Source: Streptomyces jeddahensis (GTDB lineage Bacteria > Actinomycetota > Actinomycetes > Streptomycetales > Streptomycetaceae). Taken from it: 55,037 bases of DNA. This document shows, in pieces, positions 23,600 to 32,700 of this stretch (within the stretch, counting starts at the first letter, position 1; each line of letters opens with the position of its first letter). The notes under the pieces are model-generated. The model was not told where the DNA came from. It did no database searches and worked only from the letters and a program-made list of their open reading frames with translations. Location of the stretch: NCBI RefSeq assembly GCF_001642995.1, contig NZ_LOHS01000031.1:1-55037 (forward strand), written 5' to 3'. The position numbers and the translations under genes were made by a program.

Positions 23600-24814
23600 A
23601 TGGCACAGCAGCGCAGCAAGAAGAGGATCCGGATCGCCGCCGCGGCGATCTCCGTCGTCACCGCCGCCACCCTGATCGGCGCCGCGACCGCTCTCCCCGC
23701 CCAGGCCGCACCGGCCGAGGGAACGGTGATCGGTGCCGGCTCCGCCGACGCCGTGAAGGACAGCTACATCGTCACGCTCAAGAAGGGCGCGGGCTTCAAG
23801 GCCGCCTCCACCCAGGGCAAGAGCCTCATATCCGAGTACGGCGGACACGTGAAGCGGACCTACAAGGCCGCACTCAACGGCTATGCCGTCCAGCTCTCCG
23901 CGCAGGAGGCCAGACAGCTGGCCGCCGACCCGTCGGTGGACAAGGTCATCCAGGACACCAAGGTGTCCGTCGACGCGACCCAGTCCAACGCACCCTGGGG
24001 CCTCGACCGCATCGACCAGGCGTCGCTTCCGCTGTCCGGGACGTACACGTACCCCGACACCGCCGGCAGCGGCGTGACCATCTACGTCATCGACACCGGT
24101 GTACGCATCAGCCACTCCGACTTCGGCGGCCGTGCCGTCAACGGCTATGACTTCGTGAGCAACGACAGCGTCGCGCAGGACGGCAACGGCCACGGCACCC
24201 ACGTCGCCTCCACCGCCGCCGGCACGACCTATGGCGTGGCCAAGAAGGCCAAGATCGTCGCGGTCCGCGTGCTGAACAACAGCGGAAGCGGCACCACCGC
24301 CGGCGTGGTCGCAGGCATCGACTGGGTGACCCAGAACCACAGCGGCCCCTCGGTGGCCAACATGTCGCTGGGCGGCGGCGCCAACACCGCGATCGACACG
24401 GCCGTACGCAACTCCATCGCCTCGGGCGTCACCTACGCCGTCGCGGCGGGCAACGAGACGACCGACGCCTCGACCAGGTCGCCCGCCCGGGTCTCGGAGG
24501 CCATCACCGTCGGCGCCACCACCAGCACCGACGCAAAGGCGAGCTACTCCAACTACGGCAGCACCCTGGACCTGTTCGCCCCGGGTTCGAGCATCACGGC
24601 GGCCTGGCGCACCAACGACACCGCGACCAACACCATCTCAGGCACCTCGATGGCCACCCCGCACGTCGCGGGTGCCGCGGCCGTCTACCTGGCGGGCCAC
24701 ACCTCCGCCACACCCTCGGCCGTCGCCTCGGCCCTCGTGAACGGCGCCACCACCGGTGTGGTCACCAGCCCGGGCAGCGGCTCACCGAACAGGCTGCTCA
24801 GGATCGTCCCGTAA
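23600..24814 (+). CDS. secreted subtilisin-like serine protease (S8) with I9 propeptide
   Basis: 404 residues. Basic N terminus and hydrophobic signal (about 8-38) ending PAQAAPAEG; inhibitor I9-type propeptide at about 50-125 (DSYIVTLKKGAGF, LNGYAVQLSAQEARQLAADP); mature protease after about 125. Catalytic triad Asp165 in IYVIDTGV, His198 in GNGHGTHVAS and Ser350 in SGTSMATPHVAG; oxyanion Asn in AAGNETTD. It belongs to the proteinase K-like group and ends with the catalytic domain, without a C-terminal extension. The ribosome site GAGGAGG is 11 nt upstream of the ATG. A strong terminator follows. Secreted, general proteolysis outside the cell. Confidence 0.96.
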   Translation: MAQQRSKKRIRIAAAAISVVTAATLIGAATALPAQAAPAEGTVIGAGSADAVKDSYIVTLKKGAGFKAASTQGKSLISEYGGHVKRTYKAALNGYAVQLSAQEARQLAADPSVDKVIQDTKVSVDATQSNAPWGLDRIDQASLPLSGTYTYPDTAGSGVTIYVIDTGVRISHSDFGGRAVNGYDFVSNDSVAQDGNGHGTHVASTAAGTTYGVAKKAKIVAVRVLNNSGSGTTAGVVAGIDWVTQNHSGPSVANMSLGGGANTAIDTAVRNSIASGVTYAVAAGNETTDASTRSPARVSEAITVGATTSTDAKASYSNYGSTLDLFAPGSSITAAWRTNDTATNTISGTSMATPHVAGAAAVYLAGHTSATPSAVASALVNGATTGVVTSPGSGSPNRLLRIVP

Positions 24815-24848
24815 TCCCAACTGCGCTCATGCGCCAGTGAGTTACCCC

Positions 24849-24900
24849 TGTTCCCCGGAGACGCGCCCCATGCTCCGGGGAACAACCCCTCGCACTTTTT
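24849..24900 (+). terminator. rho-independent terminator after subtilase
   Basis: Perfect 12-bp stem TGTTCCCCGGAG (24849-24860) and CTCCGGGGAACA (24873-24884), 12-nt loop, followed after 11 nt by a run of five T (24896-24900). Confidence 0.8.
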
Positions 24901-24907
24901 CCATGTC

Positions 24908-24937
24908 TTGACGCAAGCCTGGGGTCTGCGCGACATT
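24908..24937 (+). promoter_or_regulatory. promoter of the polysaccharide cluster
   Basis: TTGACG (24908-24913), 18 nt, GACATT (24932-24937); a consensus-like -35 and a weak -10, placed about 40 nt before the ATG at 24977 and right after the subtilase terminator. Confidence 0.45.
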
Positions 24938-24976
24938 GAAGCCCGGCATCCGGCGCTTCGGGGGGAAAAGTCGCCA

Positions 24977-25399
24977 ATGCAGACCATCGGCATGAAGCCA
25001 TCACCATCGGGCATCGAGCAGTCGCCGCAGACTCAGGGGAGAGATCTGCTGCCGCTGCTCGCAGGTGCAGCCGTCGCCGTCGGAGGGGTCGGCGCGGCTC
25101 TCGCACTCATCGACGTGGACGCACCGCTGCGCGGCCCGTTCACGCTCTTCTTCCTTCTCGCGGCGCCCGCGGCCGCCATCGGAGCCGCTCTGCACGGCCT
25201 GGAACCGGCCGGGCGCGTCATCGCGTCGGCAGCAGGGGCGGTCGCGGTCAATCTGCTCATCGCCGAGGCGATGATCGCCCTGCACGTCTGGTCGGTCCGC
25301 GGCGGAATCGTGGCCGTCGCCGCGCTCAGCTGCCTCGTCCTCCTGCTGGTTGCGGTACGGCGGCTGCGCCGGCGCCCGGCGCGAAGGCGGGCTTCCTGA
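24977..25399 (+). CDS. small four-helix membrane protein of the polysaccharide cluster
   Basis: 140 residues; ATG 24977 with GGGGGGAAAAG upstream. After a polar N terminus of about 25 residues come four hydrophobic segments (LLPLLAGAAVAVGGVGAALAL; FTLFFLLAAPAAAIGAAL; VIASAAGAVAVNLLIAEAMI; GIVAVAALSCLVLLLVAV) and a basic tail RRLRRRPARRRAS. No family is recognised. It is followed 1 nt later by the acyltransferase gene, so it is part of that transcript and probably of an envelope-polysaccharide assembly machine. Confidence 0.8.
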   Translation: MQTIGMKPSPSGIEQSPQTQGRDLLPLLAGAAVAVGGVGAALALIDVDAPLRGPFTLFFLLAAPAAAIGAALHGLEPAGRVIASAAGAVAVNLLIAEAMIALHVWSVRGGIVAVAALSCLVLLLVAVRRLRRRPARRRAS

Positions 25400-25400
25400 C

Positions 25401-26495
25401 GTGGACATCACGGTGTACCGCCCCGGCGAGCTGACCGCCGCCGACCGGGCGGCGTGGACGGCCCTGCAGTCCAAGGCCCACCTCGACGGTTCGCCCCAGC
25501 TGGCGAATCCCTTTCTGTCCCCGGAGTTCGCGATCGCGGTGGGCCGCTGCCGGCGCGGAGTGCGCGTCGCGGTGGTCCGCGAGGACGGCGAGCCGGCGGC
25601 GTTCTTCCCGTTCCAGAAATCCGCCACCGGCGTCGGCCGCGCCGTGGGCCTCGGCGTCTCCGACTCCCAGGGTGTCGTGCACCGGCCCGGCTTCACCTGG
25701 GACGCAGAGCAGTTGCTGCGGGCCTGCGGGCTCGCGGTATGGGAGTTCGACCACCTGGTGGAAGGCCAGACACCGTTCGAGGCGGGGGCCTCCGGCACGT
25801 TCCCCTCGCCCGTCATGGACATCGACCAGGGCTACGAGGCGTATCTGAGCCGGCTGCGGCAGCAGTCCCCGAAGTTCACACGGACGACGCTCGCCAAGGA
25901 ACGCAAACTCGACCGGGAGCACGACGGCGTGCGGTATGTGCACGACGAGCGCGACCCGGCCGCGCTCCGGGCGCTGATGGCCTGGAAATCCGCGCAGTAC
26001 CGCAGGACAGGGCGCAGCGACCGCTTCGCGCACGAGTGGATCAACCGGCTCGTGCAGCATCTCTTCCACAGCCGGTCGGAGTCGTTCGCCGGTGTGCTGT
26101 CGGTGCTCTACGCCGACGGCCGGCCCGTCGCGGCGCACTTCGGGCTGCGCTCCGAGCGCGTCCTCGCGTGCTGGTTCCCGGCATACGACCCGGCGTTCGC
26201 CAAGTACTCCCCCGGGCTGATCCTGCATCTGCGGATGGCTGAGGCGGCCGCCGCCGACGGCATCGCGTATCTGGATCTCGGCCGGGGCCAGAAGGAATAC
26301 AAGGACTCCCTCAAGACGCGTGAGATCTTCGTCTCCGAGGGGTGGGTGACGCGCCGTCACCCGGTTGCGATCGGACACCGGGCGCGGCGCGCCCCCGTCC
26401 GGGCGCTGCGCAACACCGTTCTCGCCCGGCCCGAACTCTTCGAGCCGGCCGACCGACTCCTCAAACGGATCGGGAAAATCCGCTCGAGGAAATGA
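25401..26495 (+). CDS. CelD/FemAB-like GNAT acyltransferase
   Basis: 364 residues from GTG 25401, one base after the previous stop. It has a GNAT-type (BioF2-like, cellulose biosynthesis CelD) fold: LTAADRAAWTALQSKAHLDGSPQLANPF at the start, AVVREDGEPAAFFPFQ, and a C-terminal half with FAGVLSVLYADGRPVAAHFGL, YSPGLILHLRMAEAAA, YLDLGRGQKEYKDSL typical of the family. Such proteins transfer acyl or aminoacyl groups to polysaccharide or peptidoglycan precursors. Cytoplasmic. The following glycosyltransferase is separated by 420 nt with its own regulatory region. Confidence 0.88.
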   Translation: MDITVYRPGELTAADRAAWTALQSKAHLDGSPQLANPFLSPEFAIAVGRCRRGVRVAVVREDGEPAAFFPFQKSATGVGRAVGLGVSDSQGVVHRPGFTWDAEQLLRACGLAVWEFDHLVEGQTPFEAGASGTFPSPVMDIDQGYEAYLSRLRQQSPKFTRTTLAKERKLDREHDGVRYVHDERDPAALRALMAWKSAQYRRTGRSDRFAHEWINRLVQHLFHSRSESFAGVLSVLYADGRPVAAHFGLRSERVLACWFPAYDPAFAKYSPGLILHLRMAEAAAADGIAYLDLGRGQKEYKDSLKTREIFVSEGWVTRRHPVAIGHRARRAPVRALRNTVLARPELFEPADRLLKRIGKIRSRK

Positions 26496-26915
26496 GCAAT
26501 AACAGGAATTCGGAATTCCGGACTCCAGATGAACCCGCGAAAATGCGGGACGAAAACAACAAAAACGTGAGACCTGGTTCCAGGTCTTGCATTATGGTGT
26601 CATTCGTCAATACCTTCGTTCATCCACCCGCATCGGTCCATCATCAAAGCGGCTCCAGGGGAGGGCTCAGGACCGCAGATGGTTTCCGGCGCGGGGCGCG
26701 GTAGGGGGGTGCCGTGTCCGGTGACCAGTGATCACGGGTCTACCGGGACGCGGGCCGCGCGACCGACCTTGCCAGTCGGCCAGCTTGACCAGCTCACTCG
26801 GCCTGCACGGAGATCCATTTCGGCATGGCCATGAGTGAGAACCCCCCTTTCGAACCGGACAAAGAGCCGGACTGCCCAGGGGCGGGCGGTCCACCGGACG
26901 AGAGGGAACAGACTC
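26496..26915. other. AT-richer regulatory gap inside the polysaccharide cluster
   Basis: 420 nt without a convincing gene; the first 120 nt are far richer in A than the rest of the window. It contains a GGAATTCC palindrome near 26511, the hairpin CCCGC-N6-GCGGG at 26534-26549 and the promoter/palindrome at 26570-26616. The rest shows nothing recognisable apart from GC-rich leader sequence before the glycosyltransferase. Confidence 0.6.
26534..26616 (+). promoter_or_regulatory. hairpin, perfect operator-like palindrome and overlapping promoter
   Basis: Hairpin CCCGC-N6-GCGGG at 26534-26549 may end the upstream transcript. An 18-bp perfect palindrome, AGACCTGG-TT-CCAGGTCT (26570-26587), abuts a candidate promoter TTGCAT (26587-26592), 18 nt, TACCTT (26611-26616). 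The palindrome touching the -35 box is a typical repressor or activator position. It would control the genes from 26916 to 33759. Confidence 0.5.
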
Positions 26916-27830
26916 ATGAGTGCTTTTCTGCGCCCGGCGATACCAGGCGAAGATCCGCTGACCAGGCCGTCCACGAACGGCAGCTCCGCCGAGACGGCGA
27001 CGGTGAGAATTCCGAGGCAGTACCGCCCGGTCTCCTCGCATCTCGCCATTGCACCGCCGGTGAGCGTGGTGATTCCGGCCATGAACGAAGCGGAGAATCT
27101 GCCGCACGTCTTCAAGACGCTTCCCGAATGGATCCACGAAGTCGTTCTGGTCGACGGCAATTCCACGGACAACACGGTCGAGGTCGCCCGTGACCTGTGG
27201 CCGGATGTCAAGGTCGTCAAGCAGCTCGGCAAGGGCAAGGGCGACGCGCTGATCACCGGCTTCGCGGCGTGCACGGGCGACATCATCGTAATGGTCGACG
27301 CGGACGGCTCGGCCGACGGCCAGGAGATCGTGAGCTACGTCTCCGCGCTGGTGTCCGGGGCCGACTTCGCCAAGGGCTCGCGGTTCGCCAACGGGGGCGG
27401 CACGGACGACATGACGCCGATCCGCAAGCTCGGCAACTGGGCGCTGTGCGCCGTGGTCAACGCCAAGTTCGGCGCCCGCTACACCGACCTGTGCTACGGC
27501 TACAACGCGTTCTGGCGCCACTGCCTCGACGAGATTGACCTCGACTGCACCGGCTTCGAGGTCGAGACCCTGATGAACATCCGGGTGGTCAAGGCCGGGC
27601 TCAAGGTGCAGGAGATCCCCAGCCACGAGTATCTGCGGATCCACGGCGCGAGCAATCTGCGCGCCGTACGGGACGGGCTGCGCGTGCTCAAGGTGATCCT
27701 CAAGGAGCGCTCGAACCGGCGTGCGCTGCGGAAGCGTGCGCACGCGCTGCGCCTCAAGGCCAGGCTGAACACCGGGAGCGGCAACGGGCTCGGCACGGGT
27801 CTCAACTCTGGCAGGAGTGAAGCGTCTTGA
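26916..27830 (+). CDS. family 2 glycosyltransferase (dolichyl-phosphate mannosyltransferase-like)
   Basis: 304 residues from ATG 26916, GAGAGGGAA upstream. GT-A fold motifs: VSVVIPAMNEAENLPHV (about 53), EVVLVDGNSTDNTVEVA, KGKGDALITGFAACTGDIIVMVDADGSADG (DxD at DAD), ADFAKGSRFANGG. The C terminus is long and basic with Gly-rich end and no transmembrane helix, so it is cytoplasmic and would transfer one sugar to a lipid or polymer acceptor. The stop overlaps the next gene's TTG start. Confidence 0.92.
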   Translation: MSAFLRPAIPGEDPLTRPSTNGSSAETATVRIPRQYRPVSSHLAIAPPVSVVIPAMNEAENLPHVFKTLPEWIHEVVLVDGNSTDNTVEVARDLWPDVKVVKQLGKGKGDALITGFAACTGDIIVMVDADGSADGQEIVSYVSALVSGADFAKGSRFANGGGTDDMTPIRKLGNWALCAVVNAKFGARYTDLCYGYNAFWRHCLDEIDLDCTGFEVETLMNIRVVKAGLKVQEIPSHEYLRIHGASNLRAVRDGLRVLKVILKERSNRRALRKRAHALRLKARLNTGSGNGLGTGLNSGRSEAS

Positions 27831-28894
27831 GCACGCACGGCTTTCAGGAGGGCGGGGGCAGGAAGCCCGGCGGCGCGGACGGCCGCGCCGCCGCCTCCCC
27901 CACCGTCTCCGTCGTCATCTGCGTCTACACCGAAGACCGCTGGGAGGACATCCTCGCGGCGGTCGCCTCGGTGCGCGGGCAGTCGCTGCCCGCGCTGGAG
28001 ACGCTGCTGGTGGTGGACCACAACCAGCCGCTGCTCGAGCGCCTGACCAGGGAGTACAAGGAGACGGAAGGGGTCCGTGTGCTCGCGAACGCGGGCCCCC
28101 GCGGCCTGTCCGCCGGCCGCAACACCGGCATCGCGGCCTCCAGCGGCGAGATCATCGCGTTCCTCGACGACGACGCCGTCGCGGAGCGCGACTGGCTGCG
28201 CCACTTCGCGGCGGGGTACGAGGACCCGCGGGTCATGGCGGTCGGTGGCCGGACCATGCCCATCTGGGCGTCCGGCCGCCGGCCGGTCTGGTTTCCCGAG
28301 GAGTTCGACTGGGTCGTCGGCTGTACGTACAAGGGGCTGCCGCCGGGCCGGGTCCGGGTGCGCAACGTCCTGGGCGGGAACGCCTCTTTCCGGCGGACGG
28401 CGTTCAACGCGGCGGGCGGCTTCGCCACCGGCATCGGCCGCGACGGCGACAAGCGGCCGCTGGGCTGCGAGGAGACCGAGCTGTGCATCCGGCTCAGCCG
28501 TGCCAGGCCCGACGCGATCCTGCTGATCGATGACCGCGCGGTGATCCACCACCGGGTCCCGGCCGGCCGCGAGCGGTTCCGCTACTTCCGGACCCGTACG
28601 TACGCCGAGGGCCTGTCCAAGGCCCTGGTGGCCCGGAGTGTCGGCGCCGCCAAGGGCCTCGAGTCGGAGCGCCGCTACACCACGCGCGTCCTGCCCGCCG
28701 GGGTCGCCCGCGGCCTGCGCGACGCCGTGCTGGCCCGCCCCGGCGGAGCGGGCCGCGCGGGCGCCATCGTGGCGGGAGTGGCGGCCGCGGCCGGTGGGTA
28801 CGTACTCGGGAGCGTCCGTGCGCGCAGGGGTGGCGCGACGTTCTCCGTAGCGGAGATCGGGGGGAGCACGGACGGCGAGGGGGCGGGGGTATGA
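27827..28894 (+). CDS. family 2 glycosyltransferase
   Basis: 355 residues starting at TTG 27827 in a TTGA overlap; AGGAGTGAAGCGTC precedes it. GT-A motifs: TVSVVICVYTEDRWEDILAA, LLVVDHNQPLLERL, AGPRGLSAGRNTGIAAS, IIAFLDDDAVAERDW (DDD metal site), NVLGGNASFRRTAFNAAGGF and ETELCIRLSRARP. A Gly/Ala-rich hydrophobic stretch near 305-325 may touch the membrane. Acts with its neighbour on an envelope glycan. The stop overlaps an ATG (28891) that opens a 15-codon frame. Confidence 0.92.
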   Translation: MSTHGFQEGGGRKPGGADGRAAASPTVSVVICVYTEDRWEDILAAVASVRGQSLPALETLLVVDHNQPLLERLTREYKETEGVRVLANAGPRGLSAGRNTGIAASSGEIIAFLDDDAVAERDWLRHFAAGYEDPRVMAVGGRTMPIWASGRRPVWFPEEFDWVVGCTYKGLPPGRVRVRNVLGGNASFRRTAFNAAGGFATGIGRDGDKRPLGCEETELCIRLSRARPDAILLIDDRAVIHHRVPAGRERFRYFRTRTYAEGLSKALVARSVGAAKGLESERRYTTRVLPAGVARGLRDAVLARPGGAGRAGAIVAGVAAAAGGYVLGSVRARRGGATFSVAEIGGSTDGEGAGV

Positions 28895-28938
28895 ACAGGC
28901 GGTCCGTGCTGGGTCATGCGTGTCGGGGGGCCGCATGA
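28891..28938 (+). other. 15-codon coupling frame between glycosyltransferase and deacetylase
   Basis: ATG 28891 overlaps the TGA of the glycosyltransferase (ATGA), and the 15-codon frame ends with a TGA at 28936-28938 that overlaps the deacetylase ATG (ATGA again). The strong GGGGGG ribosome site for the deacetylase lies inside it. This could let ribosomes hand over between the two genes; its peptide is probably not functional. Confidence 0.35.
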
Positions 28939-29732
28939 ACAGACCCGTGCCCATCCTCATGTACCACTCCGTCGCGCACGCGCCCAACGACGCCACCCGG
29001 GCGCTGTCCGTGACGCCCCAGGCGTTCGCCGCGCAGATGGCGCTGATCGGGGACGGCGGTTTCACGCCGCTCACCACGGCGCAGCTGGCGGACGCCTGGC
29101 GGTCCGGGAGGCCGCTGCCGGAGCGTCCCGTGCTGATCACCTTCGACGACGGCTACGAGGGCGTGCACCGGCATGCGCTGCCCGTGCTCGCCGGGCACGG
29201 CTTCGCGGCCACCGTGTTCGTCTCGACGGGCTGGCTGCGCGGGGCGCACGACACCGGAGGCGCTCTGGACACCATGCTCGACTGGGACCAGGTGCGCGAA
29301 CTCGCCGACGGCGGCGTGGAGATCGGCGGCCACAGCCACACGCATCCGCAGCTGGACACCCTCCAGGACGACGCGCTCCGGTCGGAGCTGGTGCGCTGCA
29401 AGGAGATCGTGGCCGAGGAGCTCGGCACCCGGCCCGTCTCGTTCGCGTACCCGTACGGCTACTCGAGCCGCCGCGTGCGCCGGGCGGTGTGCGAGGCCGG
29501 GTTCGCGCAGTCCCTCGCGGTCGGCAACGCCCTGGCGCGGCGCCGCCAGGGGCCGTACGCGCTGCAGCGCGTGACGGTGCGCCGCAGCACCGGAATCGAC
29601 GAGTTCGCGCGGCTGGTGGAAGGCCGCGCCATCGCCCGTACGTTCGCCAGGGACCGCGCCCTCACCAAGGGGTACGCCGTGGTCCGAAGAGCCCAACAGG
29701 CCAGCCGGAAGGCAGCACGTACCCGTGTCTGA
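28935..29732 (+). CDS. polysaccharide deacetylase (NodB, CE4)
   Basis: 265 residues. NodB domain motifs: TFDDGYEGVHRHA (motif 1, catalytic Asp and metal Asp), GGHSHTHPQL (motif 2, metal His pair), RPVSFAYPYGYSS (motif 3), with VPILMYHSVA at the N terminus. No signal peptide, unlike many cell-wall deacetylases, so it acts in the cytoplasm or at the inner membrane face. Removes acetyl groups from N-acetylated sugars of the growing glycan. ATG 28935 follows a GGGGGG site; GTG 28920 is an alternative. It overlaps the next gene by 8 nt. Confidence 0.92.
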   Translation: MNRPVPILMYHSVAHAPNDATRALSVTPQAFAAQMALIGDGGFTPLTTAQLADAWRSGRPLPERPVLITFDDGYEGVHRHALPVLAGHGFAATVFVSTGWLRGAHDTGGALDTMLDWDQVRELADGGVEIGGHSHTHPQLDTLQDDALRSELVRCKEIVAEELGTRPVSFAYPYGYSSRRVRRAVCEAGFAQSLAVGNALARRRQGPYALQRVTVRRSTGIDEFARLVEGRAIARTFARDRALTKGYAVVRRAQQASRKAARTRV

Positions 29733-32700
29733 CACGACGACCACAGCCCAGGTCGACTCCTCCGCGACTCCCCCGGCCGAGCCGCAGCCGACGGCCGGCC
29801 GCAGGCTGCGCCTGCCCGGACGGGGCAAGGGCTCCGGCGGCAACCCGCTCTTCCGCAACGCCTATGCGCTGATGCTCAACACCGGGATCAGCGCGGTCCT
29901 GGGCCTCGGCTTCTGGCTGGCCGCCGCCCGCTACTACTCCGACGACGCGGTCGGCCAGGGATCGGCGGCCATCGCCGCGATGAAGCTGCTCGCGGGGCTC
30001 ACCGCGGTGACGCTCACGGGCGCGCTGGCCCGGTTCATCCCGGTGGCGGGCCGCGCCACCGGGCGTCTCATCTTCCGTACGTACGCGGGCAGTTCGGTGG
30101 TGGTGGCGCTCGCCGCCGCGGTCTTCCTGCTGACCCTCGACTTCTGGGGGCCCTCGTACGGGTTTCTGCACGGCACCGTCAACGGCCTGGGTTTCATCGT
30201 GGCCGTCGTCGCCTGGTCGCTGCTGACGCTGCAGGACGGGGTGCTGACCGGGCTGCGCAACGCGCTGTGGGTGCCCGTCGGGAACACGGTGTTCTCCGCG
30301 GTGAAGCTGGCGCTGCTCGTCGCGTTCGCCGTGGCCGTCCCGACCACCGGCGTCTTCGTGTCGTGGGTGGCCGCGATCGCCGCGTCCGTGGTGCCGCTCG
30401 GCTGGCTGGTGTTCCGCCGTCTCGTGCCGCGGCATGTGAAGGCGACCAAGGACCACGCCCAGCCGCCGTCGCTGCGCGAGCTGGGCCGCTTCCTGGCCGG
30501 CGACTACACGGGCTCGCTGTTCTCGCTCGCCGTGGTCTACCTGGTCCCGGTGATCGTCGCCTCGCAGGTCAGCTCGGCCGACAACGCGTACTTCTACATC
30601 ACCGCCACCATCGGCGGCACGATCAATCTGCTCGCCATCAACATGGGTGCGTCCCTGACCGTCGAGGGCTCCCACGACCCGGCGCAGCTCGCCGCGAACA
30701 CCCGCGCGGCGCTGCGCCGCATGGCGCGGATCATGCTGCCGGTGGCCGGCGTACTGTTCATCGGCGCGCCGTACGTCCTGCGGGTGTTCGGCGAGGGGTA
30801 CGCGGACGCGGCGACCCCGCTGCTGCGCTTGTTCGCGGTGGGTGCGGTGCTACGCGTCGTCATGGAGACCTACTTTGCGGTACTCCGCGCCCAGAGCCGT
30901 ACGTCCGGACTCGCCTATCTGCAGGGCCTGCTGTGCGTCCTGGTGCTGGGGCTGACGCTGCTGCTGCTCCCGCGGATGGGCCTGACCGGTGCGGGTGTCG
31001 CGGAGATCTCCAGCCTTGCCGTGATCGTGGCGATCGCCGCCCCCAAGCTGTACCGGATCGTCGGGACCGCACCGGCCGCACCGCCCGCCGGCGCGTCGGC
31101 GGCGCCTGACGGCGATCTGGCCGATCTGGGCACGGCCGACGTGGCGCTGCCGCACGGGGAGAAGACGCATCACGGCCCGGGCTGGGCGCTGCGCGACTCC
31201 CTCGAATCGGACACCCTGGCGCTCGGCGTCCAGCTCAACCTGGACCACCAGGAGCGCAGACCGGACATACGGCCGGGTCCGACGTGGGCCCTCAGGGCGC
31301 CGCTGGCCCTGCCCGGGCCGCGGACGGAGGCGCATGCGGAGGCCGCCCTCGGGCACGAGTCGGGCGGCGGTGAGGAGGGGGTGCGCCCGGCCTCGGGGGG
31401 CGCCGGTTCCGCCGACGAGGCACGACCGGCGGGCAGTTCGGACAGTTCGGAGAGTTCGAAGGGTTCTCCCCCGACGGCGAGTTCGGAGAGCTCGCGTACG
31501 GAGGGGTCGCGCACCACGGAGGCGTCGGAGGCGCCGTCGTCCCGGGCGGACTCGGGGGGTGGTCACGCGCAGTTGGAACGGGATGACCGGAACGGCAAGG
31601 GGGCCCGGCGTGGGCACGACGTCCCGGGAGCCTCACCGCAACGTGCTGACGTGCGTGGGGTCTCGGCGCGAGCGGCCTCCGTACCAGGGGCTGCCGCGCG
31701 CGGGGCCTCCGTGCAGGAGGACGCGCCGCGGACCGGACGGCACGCGCGCGTGACGCCCGGTCTCGTCATCCTGGCCATGCTGCTGGTCAGCGCGCTGGGG
31801 CTGTACTGGGTGCCCGCCTCGGCCCTGGACGACCGCGACCTCGACCGCATGGGCGGGCTCGGACTGATCTCCGTACTGCCCCAGACCACGTTGCTGGGCG
31901 CCGCCCTGCTCGTCGTCGTCTTCGCGTCACTGCTGTGGGCGAACCGGCAGCACCGGGTCCTGCTGCTGGTCACGCTGCTCGCCACCGTGGTCTCGCTGCA
32001 CGCGCTGCCCGCGGTCATCGAGACCGAGCCGCGCTTCGCGACGGCCTGGCAGCACCTCGGCTTCATGGACTACATCGACAGGACGGGCTCCGCGGTGCCC
32101 GACCTGGACGCGCGCTGGAGCTGGCCCGGCTTCTTCGCCGCCGCCACCTTCGTCGCCGAGGCGTGCGGCGTCACGGACATGACCGAGGTCATCCGCTGGT
32201 GGCCGCTCACCATGCAACTGCTCTATCTCGCACCGATGTTCCTGCTCATGCGGTCGATGCGCGCCGGCTGGCGCGCCAAGTGGGCCGGCGCCTGGATCTT
32301 CGTACTGAGCGGATGGGTCGGCCAGGACTACTTCTCCCCGCAAGGCTTCACCTACCTGCTCTATCTCGTCTTCGTCGCCGTACTGCTGGTCTGGTTCCGC
32401 GCCCCGCGCGTGCTGTGGACGAAGCGGCGCCCGGGCGAGCTGGAAGTCGAGCCCACCAACCGCCGCCAGCGGGCCGTGCTGCTGCTCGTGCTGATCGGCC
32501 TGTTCGCGGCGACCGTCCCGGCCCACCAGCTCACGCCGTTCGTGATGCTGGGTGTGCTCGCGGTCCTGGTGCTGGTCGGCCGCTGTGAGCTGCGTGGGCT
32601 GCCGATGCTGTTCGCGGTGCTGGTCGCCGTATGGGTGGGCTTCCTCGCCGAGCCGTACTGGTCGGGCCATTTCGAGGAGATGTTCGGCGGGATCGGCGGT

